Below are positions 50,622 to 58,893 of a stretch of 64,000 bases of DNA, piece by piece. The stretch's first letter is position 1. Every line of letters begins with the position of its first letter. The stretch comes from Fictibacillus sp. FJAT-27399 (lineage in GTDB: Bacteria > Bacillota > Bacilli > Bacillales > Fictibacillaceae): assembly GCF_001510655.1 (NCBI RefSeq), contig NZ_LMVC01000003.1:62001-126000 (forward strand), read 5' to 3'. Under the pieces are notes generated by a model. The model was not told the origin of the DNA, did not search any database, and saw nothing but the letters and a program-made list of their open reading frames with translations. The translations under genes were made by a program, and so were the position numbers.

Positions 50622-53597
50622 ATGGAAGAAAAACAGTTTTCAATCAAGATCAATGGAAAAGACTTTGCTGCCATTGAGGGAAAAACCATTCTTGAAGTTG
50701 CCAAATCTCAGGATTACGAGATACCGAGTATTTGTTACCATCCTGATCTTGGCACCATTCAAACATGCGATACCTGCTTTGTTCAAGTAGAAGGAGAGCT
50801 TGTACGGGCTTGTTCAACAAAAGCCAAGCCAGGAATGGAAGTAGATACGTTATCGAAGACGGTAAAGGATGCGCAATATGAAGCGATGTCCCGGATCTTG
50901 AAAAACCATGAGCTCTATTGCACCGTCTGCGATAACAACAATGGTAATTGTGTGGTTCATAACACCGCGGAATATTTGGAGATTGAACATCAAAAATATA
51001 AATTCGAAGCAAAGCCCTATCCGCCGGATAACTCTCATCCCTTCTACCGCTATGAACCAGATCAGTGCATTTTATGCGGGAGATGCGTCGAAGCATGCCA
51101 GGATCTGCAGGTAAATGAGACGCTGACGATCGATTGGGAACGTGAAGCTCCGCGTGTGATTTGGGATAACGATGTACCGATCGATGAATCTTCATGTGTT
51201 TCTTGCGGTCATTGTGTGACGGTTTGTCCATGCAATGCGCTGATGGAGAAATCCATGCTGGGAGAAGCGGGTTATCTGACAGGGATTCCAGCAAACATGC
51301 TGGGGCCGATGATCGATCTTACGAAGGAAGTAGAACCGGGGTATAACGAAATTTTCGCGATTTCTGAAATGGAAGCAGCCATGCGGAAAGCCCGGATTAA
51401 AAGGACCAAAACGGTTTGTACGTATTGTGGAGTAGGCTGCAGCTTTGAAGTGTGGACCAAAGGCAGGGATATTCTAAAAATTGAACCAAGTGAGGAAGCT
51501 CCTGTCAATGGCATTTCAACTTGTGTAAAAGGGAAATGGGGCTGGGATTTTGTCAACAGTGAAGAACGATTGACAAAACCTTTAATCCGTCAGGGGGAAG
51601 AATTTGTTGAAGCGACCTGGGATGAAGCACTGAAATTAATCGCGAGCAAGCTGACAGAGATTAAAGATCAGCATGGTCCAAATTCCATTGGCTATATCGC
51701 CTCTTCCAAATGCTCCAATGAAGAGAATTTCCTTTTTCAAAAATTTGTGCGTGCCATCATGGGATCTAATAATGTGGACAACTGCTCAAGATACTGCCAG
51801 TCCCCAGCCACAGCTGGTTTAATGCGGACGGTGGGTATTGGCGGTGATGCCGGGACAATTAAAGATATCGCGGCCGCAGAGCTTGTGATCGTTGTCGGGG
51901 CCAATCCAGCTGAATCTCATCCTGTGCTGGCTACAAGGATCAAGAGAGCGCATAAACTGCACGGCCAAAAATTGATTGTAGCCGACCTGAGGAAAAATGA
52001 ACTGGCAGAGCGGGCTGATATACACTTTCATCCAAAACCAGGTACCGATTTGATTTGGCTTTCAGCGATTACGAAATATATCATCGATCAAGGATGGGAA
52101 GATCAAGAGTTCTTGAAAAACCGGGTGAATGGGCTGGACGATTATCGATCATCCCTGCAAAAATTCACGCTGGAATATGCCGAAGAAAAAACAGGCATAA
52201 AGAAAGATGAATTGATTCGAATCGCGACCACAATTCATGAGGCGAAATCCGTTTGTGCATTATGGGCAATGGGTGTGACCCAGCACATGGGAGCGACGGA
52301 CACGAGTACAGCGATCTCCAATCTGCTGTTGATCACAGGAAACTACGGAAGAACAGGGACCGGCGCCTATCCATTAAGAGGACATAACAATGTGCAGGGT
52401 GCTTGTGATTTCGGAACCATGCCCGCATGGTTTCCTGGGTATGAGCCTGTACAGGACAAGCAGGTGCGTGAACGCTATGAACAAGCATGGGGAGTTACAC
52501 TGTCCGAAGAGCCTGGATTGGACAATCATCAAATGGTAGAGGCGATTCATAAAGGCAAACTAAAAGCGCTCTATTTGTTTGGAGAGGATATGTCATTGGT
52601 GGATTCCAATTCGAACTTCGTGGATGCCGGATTTGAAAAACTGGACTTTTTTGTGGTACAGGATATTTTCTTCAGTAAAACGGCACAATTCGCAGATGTC
52701 ATCTTGCCTGCCGCGCCAAGTCTTGAAAAGGATGGAACCTTCGTGAATACCGAACGCCGCATCCAGCGGTTTTATAAAGTATTGGAACCGCTTGGACAGT
52801 CAAAGGCGGATTGGGAAATCTTTCGGGATCTTGCCAACGTTTTAGGGGCGAATTGGAACTATACTCATCCAGGTGAAATTATGGCAGAGGCAGCGAGCCT
52901 TGCGAAAATGTTCGCGGGTGTAAGCTATGAAAGACTGGAAGGGTGGAAAAGCCAGCTTTGGCCTGTGGCGGCAGATGGAACAGATTCTCCTCTGTTATAC
53001 AAGGAACGGTTTGCATTTCCTGACGGCAAAGCGAGATTGGTCGCTGTTGAGTGGACAGAGCCCTTTAAACCGGGAGAAGAGTATGACCTGCATTTAAACA
53101 ACGGCCGTTTGCTGGAGCACTTCCACGAAGGAAACATGACGTATAAATCGGATGGCCTGACACACAAAGTTCCTCATCCTTGGGTGGAAATTTCTCCTCA
53201 GCTGGCTCTTGAGCGAAAGATCGAGGACGGTGCGTTAGTCAGCCTGACCTCTCCGTATGGAAATGTGGAAGTACGGGCTATGGTTACCGACCGGGTAAAA
53301 GGCAATGAGCTTTATTTAACGATGAACACATCAGAAGACATTGAAGCGGTAAATAAGTTAACGAGCAGCTACCATGACACGATTACACATACACCGGCCT
53401 ACAAAGAAATGGATGTCAGGATGGAAGTACTGGAGGCGTCAGGAGAACCGCCGCTTCCGAAAGTGAATCACCGTTTTGGCAACCGCATTCCCCAGATCAG
53501 TGTTCGTGTAGAAGGCAAGTGGAAGCGTTCGGATTTTACGCCAATAGAAGATTTAATAAGGGGGGACGAATATGGCGAAAGCAATCAAGCAAATTAA
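50622..53597 (+). CDS. fdhF: Formate dehydrogenase alpha subunit, molybdenum/iron-sulfur (YrhE/YjgC type)
   Basis: 991 residues; oxidises formate in the cytoplasm. Domains: 2Fe-2S ferredoxin part with Cys38, Cys49, Cys52 and Cys64; NuoG-like His/Cys segment (HELYCTVCDNNNGNC); two 4Fe-4S clusters (CILCGRCVEACQ, CVSCGHCVTVCPCNA); a further 4Fe-4S site CTYCGVGCSF at about 267; then the molybdopterin domains. The Mo ligand is a cysteine, Cys392 in SRYCQSPATAG, where E. coli FdhF has selenocysteine. ATG after GAGGGAAG. Its end overlaps the DUF1641 gene by 26 bases. Confidence 0.95.
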   Translation: MEEKQFSIKINGKDFAAIEGKTILEVAKSQDYEIPSICYHPDLGTIQTCDTCFVQVEGELVRACSTKAKPGMEVDTLSKTVKDAQYEAMSRILKNHELYCTVCDNNNGNCVVHNTAEYLEIEHQKYKFEAKPYPPDNSHPFYRYEPDQCILCGRCVEACQDLQVNETLTIDWEREAPRVIWDNDVPIDESSCVSCGHCVTVCPCNALMEKSMLGEAGYLTGIPANMLGPMIDLTKEVEPGYNEIFAISEMEAAMRKARIKRTKTVCTYCGVGCSFEVWTKGRDILKIEPSEEAPVNGISTCVKGKWGWDFVNSEERLTKPLIRQGEEFVEATWDEALKLIASKLTEIKDQHGPNSIGYIASSKCSNEENFLFQKFVRAIMGSNNVDNCSRYCQSPATAGLMRTVGIGGDAGTIKDIAAAELVIVVGANPAESHPVLATRIKRAHKLHGQKLIVADLRKNELAERADIHFHPKPGTDLIWLSAITKYIIDQGWEDQEFLKNRVNGLDDYRSSLQKFTLEYAEEKTGIKKDELIRIATTIHEAKSVCALWAMGVTQHMGATDTSTAISNLLLITGNYGRTGTGAYPLRGHNNVQGACDFGTMPAWFPGYEPVQDKQVRERYEQAWGVTLSEEPGLDNHQMVEAIHKGKLKALYLFGEDMSLVDSNSNFVDAGFEKLDFFVVQDIFFSKTAQFADVILPAAPSLEKDGTFVNTERRIQRFYKVLEPLGQSKADWEIFRDLANVLGANWNYTHPGEIMAEAASLAKMFAGVSYERLEGWKSQLWPVAADGTDSPLLYKERFAFPDGKARLVAVEWTEPFKPGEEYDLHLNNGRLLEHFHEGNMTYKSDGLTHKVPHPWVEISPQLALERKIEDGALVSLTSPYGNVEVRAMVTDRVKGNELYLTMNTSEDIEAVNKLTSSYHDTITHTPAYKEMDVRMEVLEASGEPPLPKVNHRFGNRIPQISVRVEGKWKRSDFTPIEDLIRGDEYGESNQAN

Positions 53598-54069
53598 AAA
53601 GCAAATTCACACCCGGGAAGAAGTGCAGGAAGAAGCGGTTTCAGGCATTGTCAATGAGCTTGCAAACAACAGCGAGGCCATTCTGACCATGATAGGAATC
53701 GTGAAAAACCTCCATGAAATGGGTGCCCTGGATACGCTTTCGGCACTGATTGAAAAACGCAATGATGTGGGAGTGATCGCCGTTCAACAATTGAATAAGC
53801 CTGAGATGCACAAGACGATAAAAAACGGAATCAACGCTTTTAACTTCTTAGGCACCTTAAACCCGGATCAACTGAAAACCATGCTGTCGGGACTCAGCAA
53901 AGGGCTGGAACGGGCGGCCGAATCCGTTGAAAAACAGGAAAAGCCAAGCCTCTGGGAATTAGGCAAAAGGATGAGAAACCCTGAAACGAGGGCAACGATG
54001 TCGATGATGACAGAGTTTTTGCAGGGCATGGGTGAAGGTATTTCGGATGTACCAAGACATAATAAATAA
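53572..54069 (+). CDS. DUF1641 protein of the formate dehydrogenase operon (YrhD/YjgD type)
   Basis: 165 residues, mostly helical. The DUF1641 core is LGTLNPDQLKTMLSGLSKGL near residue 100. The family is found next to YrhE-type formate dehydrogenases and also heterodisulfide-reductase-like complexes, and has been proposed as a partner subunit, but its role is not proven. Start ATG after GGGGGG within the fdhF end. Confidence 0.9.
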   Translation: MAKAIKQIKKQIHTREEVQEEAVSGIVNELANNSEAILTMIGIVKNLHEMGALDTLSALIEKRNDVGVIAVQQLNKPEMHKTIKNGINAFNFLGTLNPDQLKTMLSGLSKGLERAAESVEKQEKPSLWELGKRMRNPETRATMSMMTEFLQGMGEGISDVPRHNK

Positions 54070-54084
54070 AGGGTGAAGCCAGGA

Positions 54085-54306
54085 TTGGAAACAAAAATCA
54101 TAAAAATCAAAGATATCGTAAATGAACAGGATGCCGATAAAATTGCCCATGTGCTTCAGCACGTGTGGGGGATTGGACAGCTTGATGTAAATATAAAACG
54201 GGGAGAGGCAACCATAAGTTTTGATAAAAATATGGCTTCCTATGAGGACTTTGTTCAAGCCATCCATGAAAGCGGCTATGCTGTTGAAGATGGTGGGCTT
54301 CAATAA
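54085..54306 (+). CDS. HMA-fold small protein without the CxxC motif
   Basis: 73 residues following beta-alpha-beta-beta-alpha-beta: ETKIIKIKDIVNEQDADKIA, HVLQHVWGIGQLDVNIKRGE, ATISFDKNMASYEDFVQAIH, ESGYAVEDG. This is the heavy-metal-associated ferredoxin-like fold, but the metal-binding CxxC is absent. The TTG at 54085 is my start, with AAAGGGTGA upstream; a GTG at 54073 is also possible. It lies in the formate dehydrogenase operon, 15 bases after the DUF1641 gene, so it may have a structural or regulatory role there. Confidence 0.65.
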   Translation: METKIIKIKDIVNEQDADKIAHVLQHVWGIGQLDVNIKRGEATISFDKNMASYEDFVQAIHESGYAVEDGGLQ

Positions 54307-54335
54307 TTCTGATAGGCTAAAGGAGAAGGCACATC

Positions 54336-54470
54336 ATGAAGAAATGTGAAATCTGTGGAATGGAAGAACAGAGGGAAAACGACCAAACCAGTATTCCTGC
54401 TAAAATCCTGCACATCTGTGAAAACTGCCAAAATGACCGTAAGCTGGATATGTACGATGGAATCGTATAA
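54336..54470 (+). CDS. 44-aa zinc-ribbon peptide, last gene of the fdh operon
   Basis: An ATG frame of 44 residues: KKCEICGMEEQRENDQTSIP, AKILHICENCQNDRKLDMYD, GIV. Two CxxC knuckles (CEIC and CENC) about 24 residues apart make a zinc ribbon. AAAGGAG lies 10 bases before the ATG and the gene follows the HMA-fold gene by 29 bases in the same direction. Small zinc-ribbon proteins of this form occur beside metalloenzyme operons. It ends 13 bases before repeat copy 3. Confidence 0.75.
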   Translation: MKKCEICGMEEQRENDQTSIPAKILHICENCQNDRKLDMYDGIV

Positions 54471-54483
54471 GAGCGCGATAAAC

Positions 54484-54788
54484 GGGGCTGTCCTGAAAGT
54501 CAAAAATTGACCTTCAGGCAGCTCCTTTTTTGCGCAAAAAATCTTCAATGAAAAGTTGATTATAGTGGAAGGTGCGAGATCCTCGAAAATGAAAATCACA
54601 TTTTCTTCGTGCGACGCACCGCTGCCGCAGCGTTCCTTGTCCTGCGGGACTAGCGTGACAGGTGAGACTCCCGCCGGTGCTTGCACCAAAAAGTAGGCGT
54701 TCACGCCGGTAAGGCTCACCGCACGCCCCGCGGAAAGCGAGCAGCCTGGAACGGAAATCAACGTCTTCCAGACTTCTTGGACAGCCCC
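54484..54788 (+). repeat. Terminator-armed interspersed repeat, copy 3 with internal insertion
   Basis: 305 bases, same orientation as copies 1 and 2. About 60 extra bases lie between GCGAGA and CTGCGGGACTAGCG (about 54588-54647). They contain their own stem (CGAAAATG with CATTTTC) and a GC-rich part (GCACCGCTGCCGCAGCG), and are bordered by TCCT on both sides. The left arm ends in TCCTTTTTT and serves as terminator of the formate dehydrogenase operon. Confidence 0.85.
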
Positions 54789-54915
54789 TGTTTTTTTAGC
54801 ATGTACCATACGTTTTTTATTCTTCCAAACTTAACGCCGATTTACATCATCTAGTTAAGGCTTTTTTTATTTTCAACCTAATACTAACCTAATACGATCA
54901 ACCGTTAAAACCATT

Positions 54916-54945
54916 TGGATAAAACTGCATCTCCGGAACATAATA
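54916..54945 (+). promoter_or_regulatory. Sigma-G-like promoter of the germination operon
   Basis: TGGATA (54916-54921), 17 bases, then CATAATA (54939-54945). The sigma-G consensus is TGAATA N17-18 CATACTA, and gerA-type operons in Bacillus are transcribed by sigma-G in the forespore. It lies 41 bases before the ATG at 54987. Confidence 0.6.
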
Positions 54946-54986
54946 AAAAGAAGAGACTATCCGAGGAATTTGGCAGGTGGGATTTA

Positions 54987-56492
54987 ATGATGTTTTGGAA
55001 AAAGAAGAAGGCAGCAACCAGCCAAGAAGAAAAAGAACAGAAGACGAGTGTTCCACATGAAGCCGTTACACTGGAAGCATTTAAAAAAATTACGGCAAAA
55101 ATGGATGATGCCGAAATCGTTCAACGGCAAACCAACAGTGGCATTCCCTTTTCTCTTGTCTACATACAAACCTTAATCGATCATGAGAGGTTGAATGAAT
55201 CAATCCTCAATCCGATCATTCATAGCACGAACAAACAATTTGTCCAATGTATCGCTACGTGCAAAGTAATAAAGATGAATTCCATGGAAGAAGCAAAGAA
55301 TTATTTGCTGATTGGGTGTGTCCTTGTCCAGGATGTGGAGAAGAACGAGTGGTGGGCCATTAAACTGGAGAACCCGTTAAGCAGGGCCATCGAAAATTCG
55401 GAAACTGAAACGATCGTGTATGGACCGAAAGACAGTTTTACGGAAAGAGTTGAGCATAATCTATACATGATCCGCAGGCGGCTGCCTCTGACTGAACTGA
55501 AGACAGAAAAATTTCAAGTGGGTTCCCTGACAAAAACACAAGTTCAATTGTTGTACATAGAGGGGATTGCCAATCCGGATATTGTAGATATTGCAAGGAA
55601 AAATATTTCGGAAGTGAATTTTGATCTTATTCTGGAGTCATCGAACCTTTCAGCTTTTATGGATGATCATACAAATAGCTTGTTTCCTCAGTCTATGCAG
55701 ACGGACCGTCCAGATTCATGTGCTTATTCTCTCGGGCTTGGTAAACTCGTCATTTTGCTTGCCAATACACCATTTGCCCTCATAGCTCCCATTACTTTTT
55801 TTCATCTTTTCCAATCACCAGAAGATTATGTTCACCGCTGGGTCATTGCTAGTTTTTTAAGAACCCTTCGCTATTTAAGTTTCCTTATCGCCATTTTACT
55901 CATTCCGCTTTATGTAGCGTTAGCGACCCATCATTATCAGATGATCCCGCTCCAAATTCTATATGTGATGATGGAATCGCGGAGCAAATTGCCGTTTACT
56001 CCGTTTTGGGAAGCGTTGATCATGATGATTATCATTGAAATCATTAAAGAAGCCAGTTTGCGGATGCCGACCAAAACGAGCCAGACGATCGGGATCATTG
56101 GCGGTATTGTTATCGGACAGGCCGCAGTAGAAGCAGGGTTTGCAAGTAAGGTATTGATTGTTCTTGTGGGAATATCTGCGATTGCTTCCTTTTTGGTGCC
56201 AAATTATTTAGTAACAAAAGCTACAACGGTCATACAATTCCTATTTCTAATTTTATCGTCGTTTATCGGTATTTTGGGAATTGCGCTCGGGTTAATTCTC
56301 CTATTGGCCCATCTGAATGGACTATCTTCCCTTAAACAGCCTTTTTTTGCTCCCGTTGCACCTCTTCATTGGAAGGATTGGAATGACCTTTTTGTTAGAA
56401 TACCGTTACCCTGGATAAAGCAGCGGCCGCAATATTTACAGCCACTGCAAAAATGGAGGGTGAAAAGAAGGAGGGGATCGAATGAGCAGTAG
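54987..56492 (+). CDS. Spore germination receptor A subunit (GerA/GerKA type)
   Basis: 501 residues; the A subunit of a germinant receptor in the spore inner membrane. A soluble N-terminal half (FWKKKKAATSQEEKEQKTSV, FKKITAKMDDAEIVQRQTN, GPKDSFTERVEHNLYMIRRR) is followed by five or so membrane helices from about residue 265, with the hallmark MMESRSKLPFTPFWEALIMM and LRMPTKTSQTIGIIGGIVIG. The ATG at 54987 fits AGGTGG and the sigma-G-like promoter; the frame extends to a TTG at 54915 that the promoter would exclude. Confidence 0.93.
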   Translation: MMFWKKKKAATSQEEKEQKTSVPHEAVTLEAFKKITAKMDDAEIVQRQTNSGIPFSLVYIQTLIDHERLNESILNPIIHSTNKQFVQCIATCKVIKMNSMEEAKNYLLIGCVLVQDVEKNEWWAIKLENPLSRAIENSETETIVYGPKDSFTERVEHNLYMIRRRLPLTELKTEKFQVGSLTKTQVQLLYIEGIANPDIVDIARKNISEVNFDLILESSNLSAFMDDHTNSLFPQSMQTDRPDSCAYSLGLGKLVILLANTPFALIAPITFFHLFQSPEDYVHRWVIASFLRTLRYLSFLIAILLIPLYVALATHHYQMIPLQILYVMMESRSKLPFTPFWEALIMMIIIEIIKEASLRMPTKTSQTIGIIGGIVIGQAAVEAGFASKVLIVLVGISAIASFLVPNYLVTKATTVIQFLFLILSSFIGILGIALGLILLLAHLNGLSSLKQPFFAPVAPLHWKDWNDLFVRIPLPWIKQRPQYLQPLQKWRVKRRRGSNEQ

Positions 56493-57603
56493 GTTTGTCT
56501 TATTCGATAATACGGCCATCACGGGAACCGGCTATATATTTGCCATGGTGAACCGGATGCAAATGCTGTATTATATTCTCATTTTGCCGAAACACTTAAT
56601 GCATCCCTATATGATTTTAGGAATTATCGGAGTGGGGATCCTTTCGCAGATTAACCTTTTGATCTTGTCTTACTATTTAAAATCAAATTATTCCTCTCAA
56701 GGTTATCTTGGCTTTGTACAGTTATTTGGTGAGAGGCTCGTCCGTTTGTTTGCATTTTTTGGTCTTTTTGTCATTTTAGTAAAAGTAATTGTAACAGCAT
56801 TGGGCTATGTTGAGATTATTCACCAATTTATGTTTCCCTCCATGAAGACGAGCTGGCTCATTTTCTTCTTGATGGCCTCAAGCTTTTACATTGCCTCTCA
56901 AGGAATGGAGAAGACCATCCGGCTTGGCCTTATTGCTTTTTTAGCAACGATCTGGATTATTGTCCTTTATGTCCCTTATTTCCTGCCTCCCATTGCCGAG
57001 ATACATCATCTGTATCCATTGGTACCTGGAGAGATTTCGATTCATTCCTGGTATGGGTTTCTAATGATTTGGTCAGCTCTTTCCGGACCGGAATATTTAA
57101 TCTGTTTAGGCCCATGGATTGGACCGAAGGAAAAGATTTTAAAAGGGTTAAGTATTGGGAATGCTCTCTCTGTCATTGAATATCTCATTCTATTTGTCGC
57201 TTGTCTTTTATATTTTGGTTCTAATTATCTCGAGAAAATCAGTTTTCCTGTTGTAAACATGCTCCGCTATTTGCAGTCACCGGTGTTTGAGCGCATTGAT
57301 CTGATAATAATTTCTCTCATCATGATTTACGTTTTATTTTTGATCGCTCTCTTATTATTGTATTTCTATGGTGCAGTAAGAATTGCAGCAGGGAGAATAA
57401 AAGTTCCCACGAATCGTAAAGGCTTTTTGGGAAGCGCTGCCGCCATTTTTATTTGCATGCTGATTATTGATGGCTGGTACTGGAGGGAAGGGAAAGAGCT
57501 GAATATATGGACAACATTGCAGCTCTGGCTGGGTGCGATTACTTATTTTCTCGTGCCTTCATTCCTTCTTATTGCAATGAAATGGAAGAGAGGTAGCTCC
57601 TAG
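56482..57603 (+). CDS. Spore germination receptor B subunit (GerAB/GerKB permease)
   Basis: 373 residues, ten membrane helices, APC-superfamily-like germinant-binding subunit. The N-terminus FVLFDNTAITGTGYIFAMVN replaces the more usual ISxxQ opening, and the protein keeps QGMEKTIRLGLIAF and IHSWYGFLMIWSALSGPEYL. It overlaps the A-subunit gene by 11 bases, with a GGAGGGG site. Confidence 0.88.
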   Translation: MSSRFVLFDNTAITGTGYIFAMVNRMQMLYYILILPKHLMHPYMILGIIGVGILSQINLLILSYYLKSNYSSQGYLGFVQLFGERLVRLFAFFGLFVILVKVIVTALGYVEIIHQFMFPSMKTSWLIFFLMASSFYIASQGMEKTIRLGLIAFLATIWIIVLYVPYFLPPIAEIHHLYPLVPGEISIHSWYGFLMIWSALSGPEYLICLGPWIGPKEKILKGLSIGNALSVIEYLILFVACLLYFGSNYLEKISFPVVNMLRYLQSPVFERIDLIIISLIMIYVLFLIALLLLYFYGAVRIAAGRIKVPTNRKGFLGSAAAIFICMLIIDGWYWREGKELNIWTTLQLWLGAITYFLVPSFLLIAMKWKRGSS

Positions 57604-57604
57604 T

Positions 57605-58681
57605 ATGAGATATATAAAGAGGGTTATTTTGCCGCTGCTTTGTTGTGTACTGGTTCTTTCGGGCTGCTCCTCACCATTTGTTGAGGATAATACAGTTGAA
57701 GAAGTTGCTCCGGTAACCTTTTGGTCGCTGAATAAAGGGGAAAATGGCAAATTGGAAATTACTACACTTGTTCCTCCCGTTATGAATGAGAAAAAGCGGC
57801 TATTTACACTGGATGTGGATTTATTAAAGCAGGGAAAAAAGGATTTCAACTTAAAGTTTTACCGGGAACTAAAGCTTGGTCAGCTCCGAATGCTGTTAAT
57901 CAATGAAAATCTGGCGAAGAAAGAAGTCATTTCTTTAATGAACACCATCCTTTCAGATCCGGATGTATCCCCTCGTCTTTATGTTGTGCTGGTCAGAGGG
58001 AACTTTGAGAAGTACTTAGAGAAGGAAAAGAACGAACACAAGAACTTGGATTATTTTCTATATCGGATGTTCAGGCATTATGAAAGAAGAAATCAGGGAG
58101 AAATGACGATTGTCAATATTCATGAGTTTATGGAAAAGGTCTATTCTCCTTATTCGGATCCTGTGCTGCCGATATTTAAAGTGAATGAAAAAAAAGTTAC
58201 GTACGAAGGAACAGCCTTTTTTAAAAATAATGATTATGTGGGCTCCGTTAAGGATATGGAAGATCAGATGTTCCAGCTGTTAGCCAACGACCATTACTTA
58301 AAGAATCTTCCTCTTTCTCCTTTGAAGGTTTCCTTGGGCCAAGTACGTTCCAGGGTTCATATGAAGGTGGACAGGAATTATAAAACGTTATCCATCAAGG
58401 TACATGTGAAAGGAAGAATAGATGAATACAGAGGACATCGAAATATACTCAGCAGCAGTGAAATGAGAAAGCTTAACAAAGACATCGAGTCCTATTTGCA
58501 AGGACAATCAATGGATTTGGTGAAGAAAACACAAAAATTAAAGGCAGAGCCTCTTGAAGTAGGAGCACATACTCTTTCTCCATTGCTGCAGCCGATGAGC
58601 CGAAAAGAATGGCTGAATTATTATGAGAACATGAAAGTCAAAGTGGATTATATTGTGAAAATTGAACCGTTGAGTTTATAA
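57605..58681 (+). CDS. Spore germination receptor C subunit (GerAC/GerKC lipoprotein)
   Basis: 358 residues. Lipoprotein signal RVILPLLCCVLVLSGC with Cys21 as the lipidated residue, then three mixed alpha/beta domains typical of Ger_AC proteins (LRMLLINENLAKKEVISLMN, VNIHEFMEKVYSPYSDPVLP, EGTAFFKNNDYVGSV). It lies 1 base after the B-subunit stop. Completes the ABC receptor. Confidence 0.93.
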   Translation: MRYIKRVILPLLCCVLVLSGCSSPFVEDNTVEEVAPVTFWSLNKGENGKLEITTLVPPVMNEKKRLFTLDVDLLKQGKKDFNLKFYRELKLGQLRMLLINENLAKKEVISLMNTILSDPDVSPRLYVVLVRGNFEKYLEKEKNEHKNLDYFLYRMFRHYERRNQGEMTIVNIHEFMEKVYSPYSDPVLPIFKVNEKKVTYEGTAFFKNNDYVGSVKDMEDQMFQLLANDHYLKNLPLSPLKVSLGQVRSRVHMKVDRNYKTLSIKVHVKGRIDEYRGHRNILSSSEMRKLNKDIESYLQGQSMDLVKKTQKLKAEPLEVGAHTLSPLLQPMSRKEWLNYYENMKVKVDYIVKIEPLSL

Positions 58682-58723
58682 GACAACAGGAAGAGGAGGG
58701 CTTATAAAAAAACCCTTATTATT

Positions 58724-58761
58724 AAGAGAAATCCTTTGATTTTTAAGGATTTCTCTTTTTT
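58724..58761 (+). terminator. Terminator of the germination operon
   Basis: AAGAGAAATCCTT pairs with AAGGATTTCTCTT, 8-base loop, followed by more Ts. Confidence 0.85.
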
Positions 58762-58788
58762 GCATACAAAAATCTTAGTAAAATGTAA

Positions 58789-58817
58789 TTGACAATGATT
58801 ATCATTAACAATATAAT
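58789..58817 (+). promoter_or_regulatory. Perfect sigma-A promoter with Fur box in its spacer
   Basis: TTGACA (58789-58794), exactly 17 bases, TATAAT (58812-58817): both hexamers match the consensus fully. The Fur box at 58790-58807 overlaps the -35 and spacer, so Fur with iron would block RNA polymerase. Confidence 0.85.
58790..58807. promoter_or_regulatory. Fur box 1
   Basis: TGACAATGATTATCATTA, close to the Fur consensus GATAATGATTATCATTATC. Confidence 0.85.
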
Positions 58818-58832
58818 TTGAAAGTGAGTAAC

Positions 58833-58850
58833 TGACAATGATTTTCATTA
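58833..58850. promoter_or_regulatory. Fur box 2
   Basis: TGACAATGATTTTCATTA, 43 bases from box 1 (about four helical turns), just downstream of the expected start of transcription. Two boxes should give tight iron repression. Confidence 0.8.
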
Positions 58851-58893
58851 ACTAAAAATAGATATAACATTATTGAGAAGTGAGGGGATTACA

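Noticed and set aside
50650-51294. 214-residue frame antisense to fdhF
   Set aside because: A shadow of a strongly biased coding region; no start context and no family.
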